Source: Gammaproteobacteria bacterium
Lineage (GTDB): Bacteria > Pseudomonadota > Gammaproteobacteria > Steroidobacterales > BM003
Direction: 5' to 3'
Length of the DNA: 6,641 nt
Assembly: GCA_026193125.1 (NCBI GenBank)
Contig: JAPHSC010000351.1
Span: 1-6,641 of the forward strand
Positions within the stretch are counted from its first letter, which is position 1; the number at the start of each line of letters is the position of its first letter. Position numbers and translations under genes: made by a program. Under the pieces are notes generated by a model, which saw only the letters and a list, made by a program, of their open reading frames with translations, was not told where the DNA came from and did not search any database. Below, in pieces: positions 5,798 through 6,641 of the stretch.

Positions 5798-6641
5798 TTA
5801 GCCCCGGCGGTTTTCCTGTTGCAATGCTTCAGTCCAGGGGACCGAGGCATCCGCATGCATGACCTTGTCCAGTCCCGCCTTTAGATCAGCCAACAGATCC
5901 TCGGGATTCTCTATCCCCACCGACAGGCGTACCAGGTTGTCACTGATCCCCGCCAGCCTGCGCCCTTCGGGGCCCATGGCCGCATGCGACATGGTGGCAG
6001 GATGGGCTGCCAGACTTTCGACGCCACCCAGAGATTCAGCCAGAGAAAATAACTGCAGTTGCTTGAGAAATACACCCGCCCTTTCCGCGCCGCCGTGCAA
6101 CTCGAAACTTACCATTCCACCAAATCCACACTGCTGGCTGGCAGCTATCTCGTGACCAGGATGAGATGCCAGGCCCGGATAATGCACCTTGTCGACTGCC
6201 GGATGCTGACACAGCAAGTCCACTACCAACCGGGCATTCTCCTCATGCAGTCGAATACGTGCATGCAGGGTTCTCAGGCCACGCAGGGTCAGGAAACTGT
6301 CAAAGGGCGCGCCTGTAACACCCAGGCAATTGGCCCACCAGGCAAGCTCTTCATGCAGGGTAGGATCCGCGGCCACTACCGCCCCGCCTACAACATCACT
6401 GTGACCATTGAGATACTTGGTGGTGGAATGGACAACGATATCAGCGCCGAGGCTGATCGGCTTTTGCAGCGCCGGTGACAAGAAGGTGTTATCCACCGCC
6501 ATCAACGCACCGTGCAGGCGACAAAGACGGGACAAGGCACGCAAGTCGACAATACGCAGCAGCGGATTGCTGGGGCTTTCGACCCATACCAGCCTGGGAC
6601 GCTCGGCCAGGGCACTCGTTAGCGCCTGCTGATCACTCTGA
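5798..6641 (-). CDS. metB: Cystathionine gamma-synthase (Cys/Met metabolism PLP enzyme), N-terminus outside window
   Basis: The frame is open from the right edge of the window to the TAA at 5798-5800, giving 280 C-terminal residues of a protein expected to have about 385. The enzyme joins an O-acylated homoserine with cysteine to form cystathionine, on the way to methionine. Visible are VESPSNPLLR (visible residues 20-29), the PLP-contacting Asp50 in VDNTFLSPALQ, and the PLP Schiff-base lysine K75 in HSTTKYLNGHSDVVGG. Further on are ELAWWANCLGVTG and AESLGGVESL, then LRGLRTL and the C-terminal DNLVRLSVGIENPEDL. The WWAN-x-x-GVTG and AESLGGVES stretches match E. coli MetB closely, which favours cystathionine gamma-synthase over cystathionine beta-lyase. 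Close relatives such as O-succinylhomoserine sulfhydrylase, cystathionine gamma-lyase or methionine gamma-lyase share this fold, so substrate use is not proven. It lies 43 bp upstream of proB and is probably co-transcribed with it. Confidence 0.9.
   Translation of the reverse strand, partial: QSDQQALTSALAERPRLVWVESPSNPLLRIVDLRALSRLCRLHGALMAVDNTFLSPALQKPISLGADIVVHSTTKYLNGHSDVVGGAVVAADPTLHEELAWWANCLGVTGAPFDSFLTLRGLRTLHARIRLHEENARLVVDLLCQHPAVDKVHYPGLASHPGHEIAASQQCGFGGMVSFELHGGAERAGVFLKQLQLFSLAESLGGVESLAAHPATMSHAAMGPEGRRLAGISDNLVRLSVGIENPEDLLADLKAGLDKVMHADASVPWTEALQQENRRG

Noticed and set aside
5755..5856. N-terminal extension of ProB by 34 residues from a start at 5856
   Set aside because: It would overlap the end of metB by 59 bp and its residues do not match the start of known ProB proteins. 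ATG 5754 gives a normal length.

Overview
The window looks chromosomal, moderately GC-rich and gene-dense, and comes from a proteobacterium. The partial MetB at the right edge reads very like the enterobacterial enzyme, so a gammaproteobacterium is the best guess. ProB and ProA instead resemble my memory of alphaproteobacterial homologues, so the lineage stays uncertain. I see no mobile elements, CRISPR array, tRNA or rRNA.

Left half (1-3315, plus strand): part of a mevalonate-pathway cluster for isoprenoid precursors. It holds the 3' end of a phosphomevalonate kinase gene, a 107-bp gap with a possible promoter, one long gene fusing a class II HMG-CoA reductase to a mevalonate kinase, and a type I isopentenyl-diphosphate isomerase gene whose start overlaps the fusion's stop. 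Together they cover HMG-CoA to mevalonate, mevalonate to 5-phosphomevalonate, 5-phosphomevalonate to 5-diphosphomevalonate, and IPP to DMAPP. The decarboxylase and HMG-CoA synthase are not here; the decarboxylase may lie just left of the window. Most proteobacteria use the MEP/DXP route, so the cluster is notable in itself.

Right half (3323-6641, minus strand): metB (partial, running off the right edge), then proB and proA, 43 and 5 bp apart and so probably co-transcribed. ProB and ProA make glutamate 5-semialdehyde, the proline precursor; MetB makes cystathionine on the way to methionine. The two halves converge with only 7 bp between the idi and proA stop codons.

The most interesting item is the HMG-CoA reductase/mevalonate kinase fusion. 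It joins two consecutive enzymes, keeps the recognisable catalytic residues of both, and carries unusual glycine substitutions in the kinase nucleotide-binding loops.
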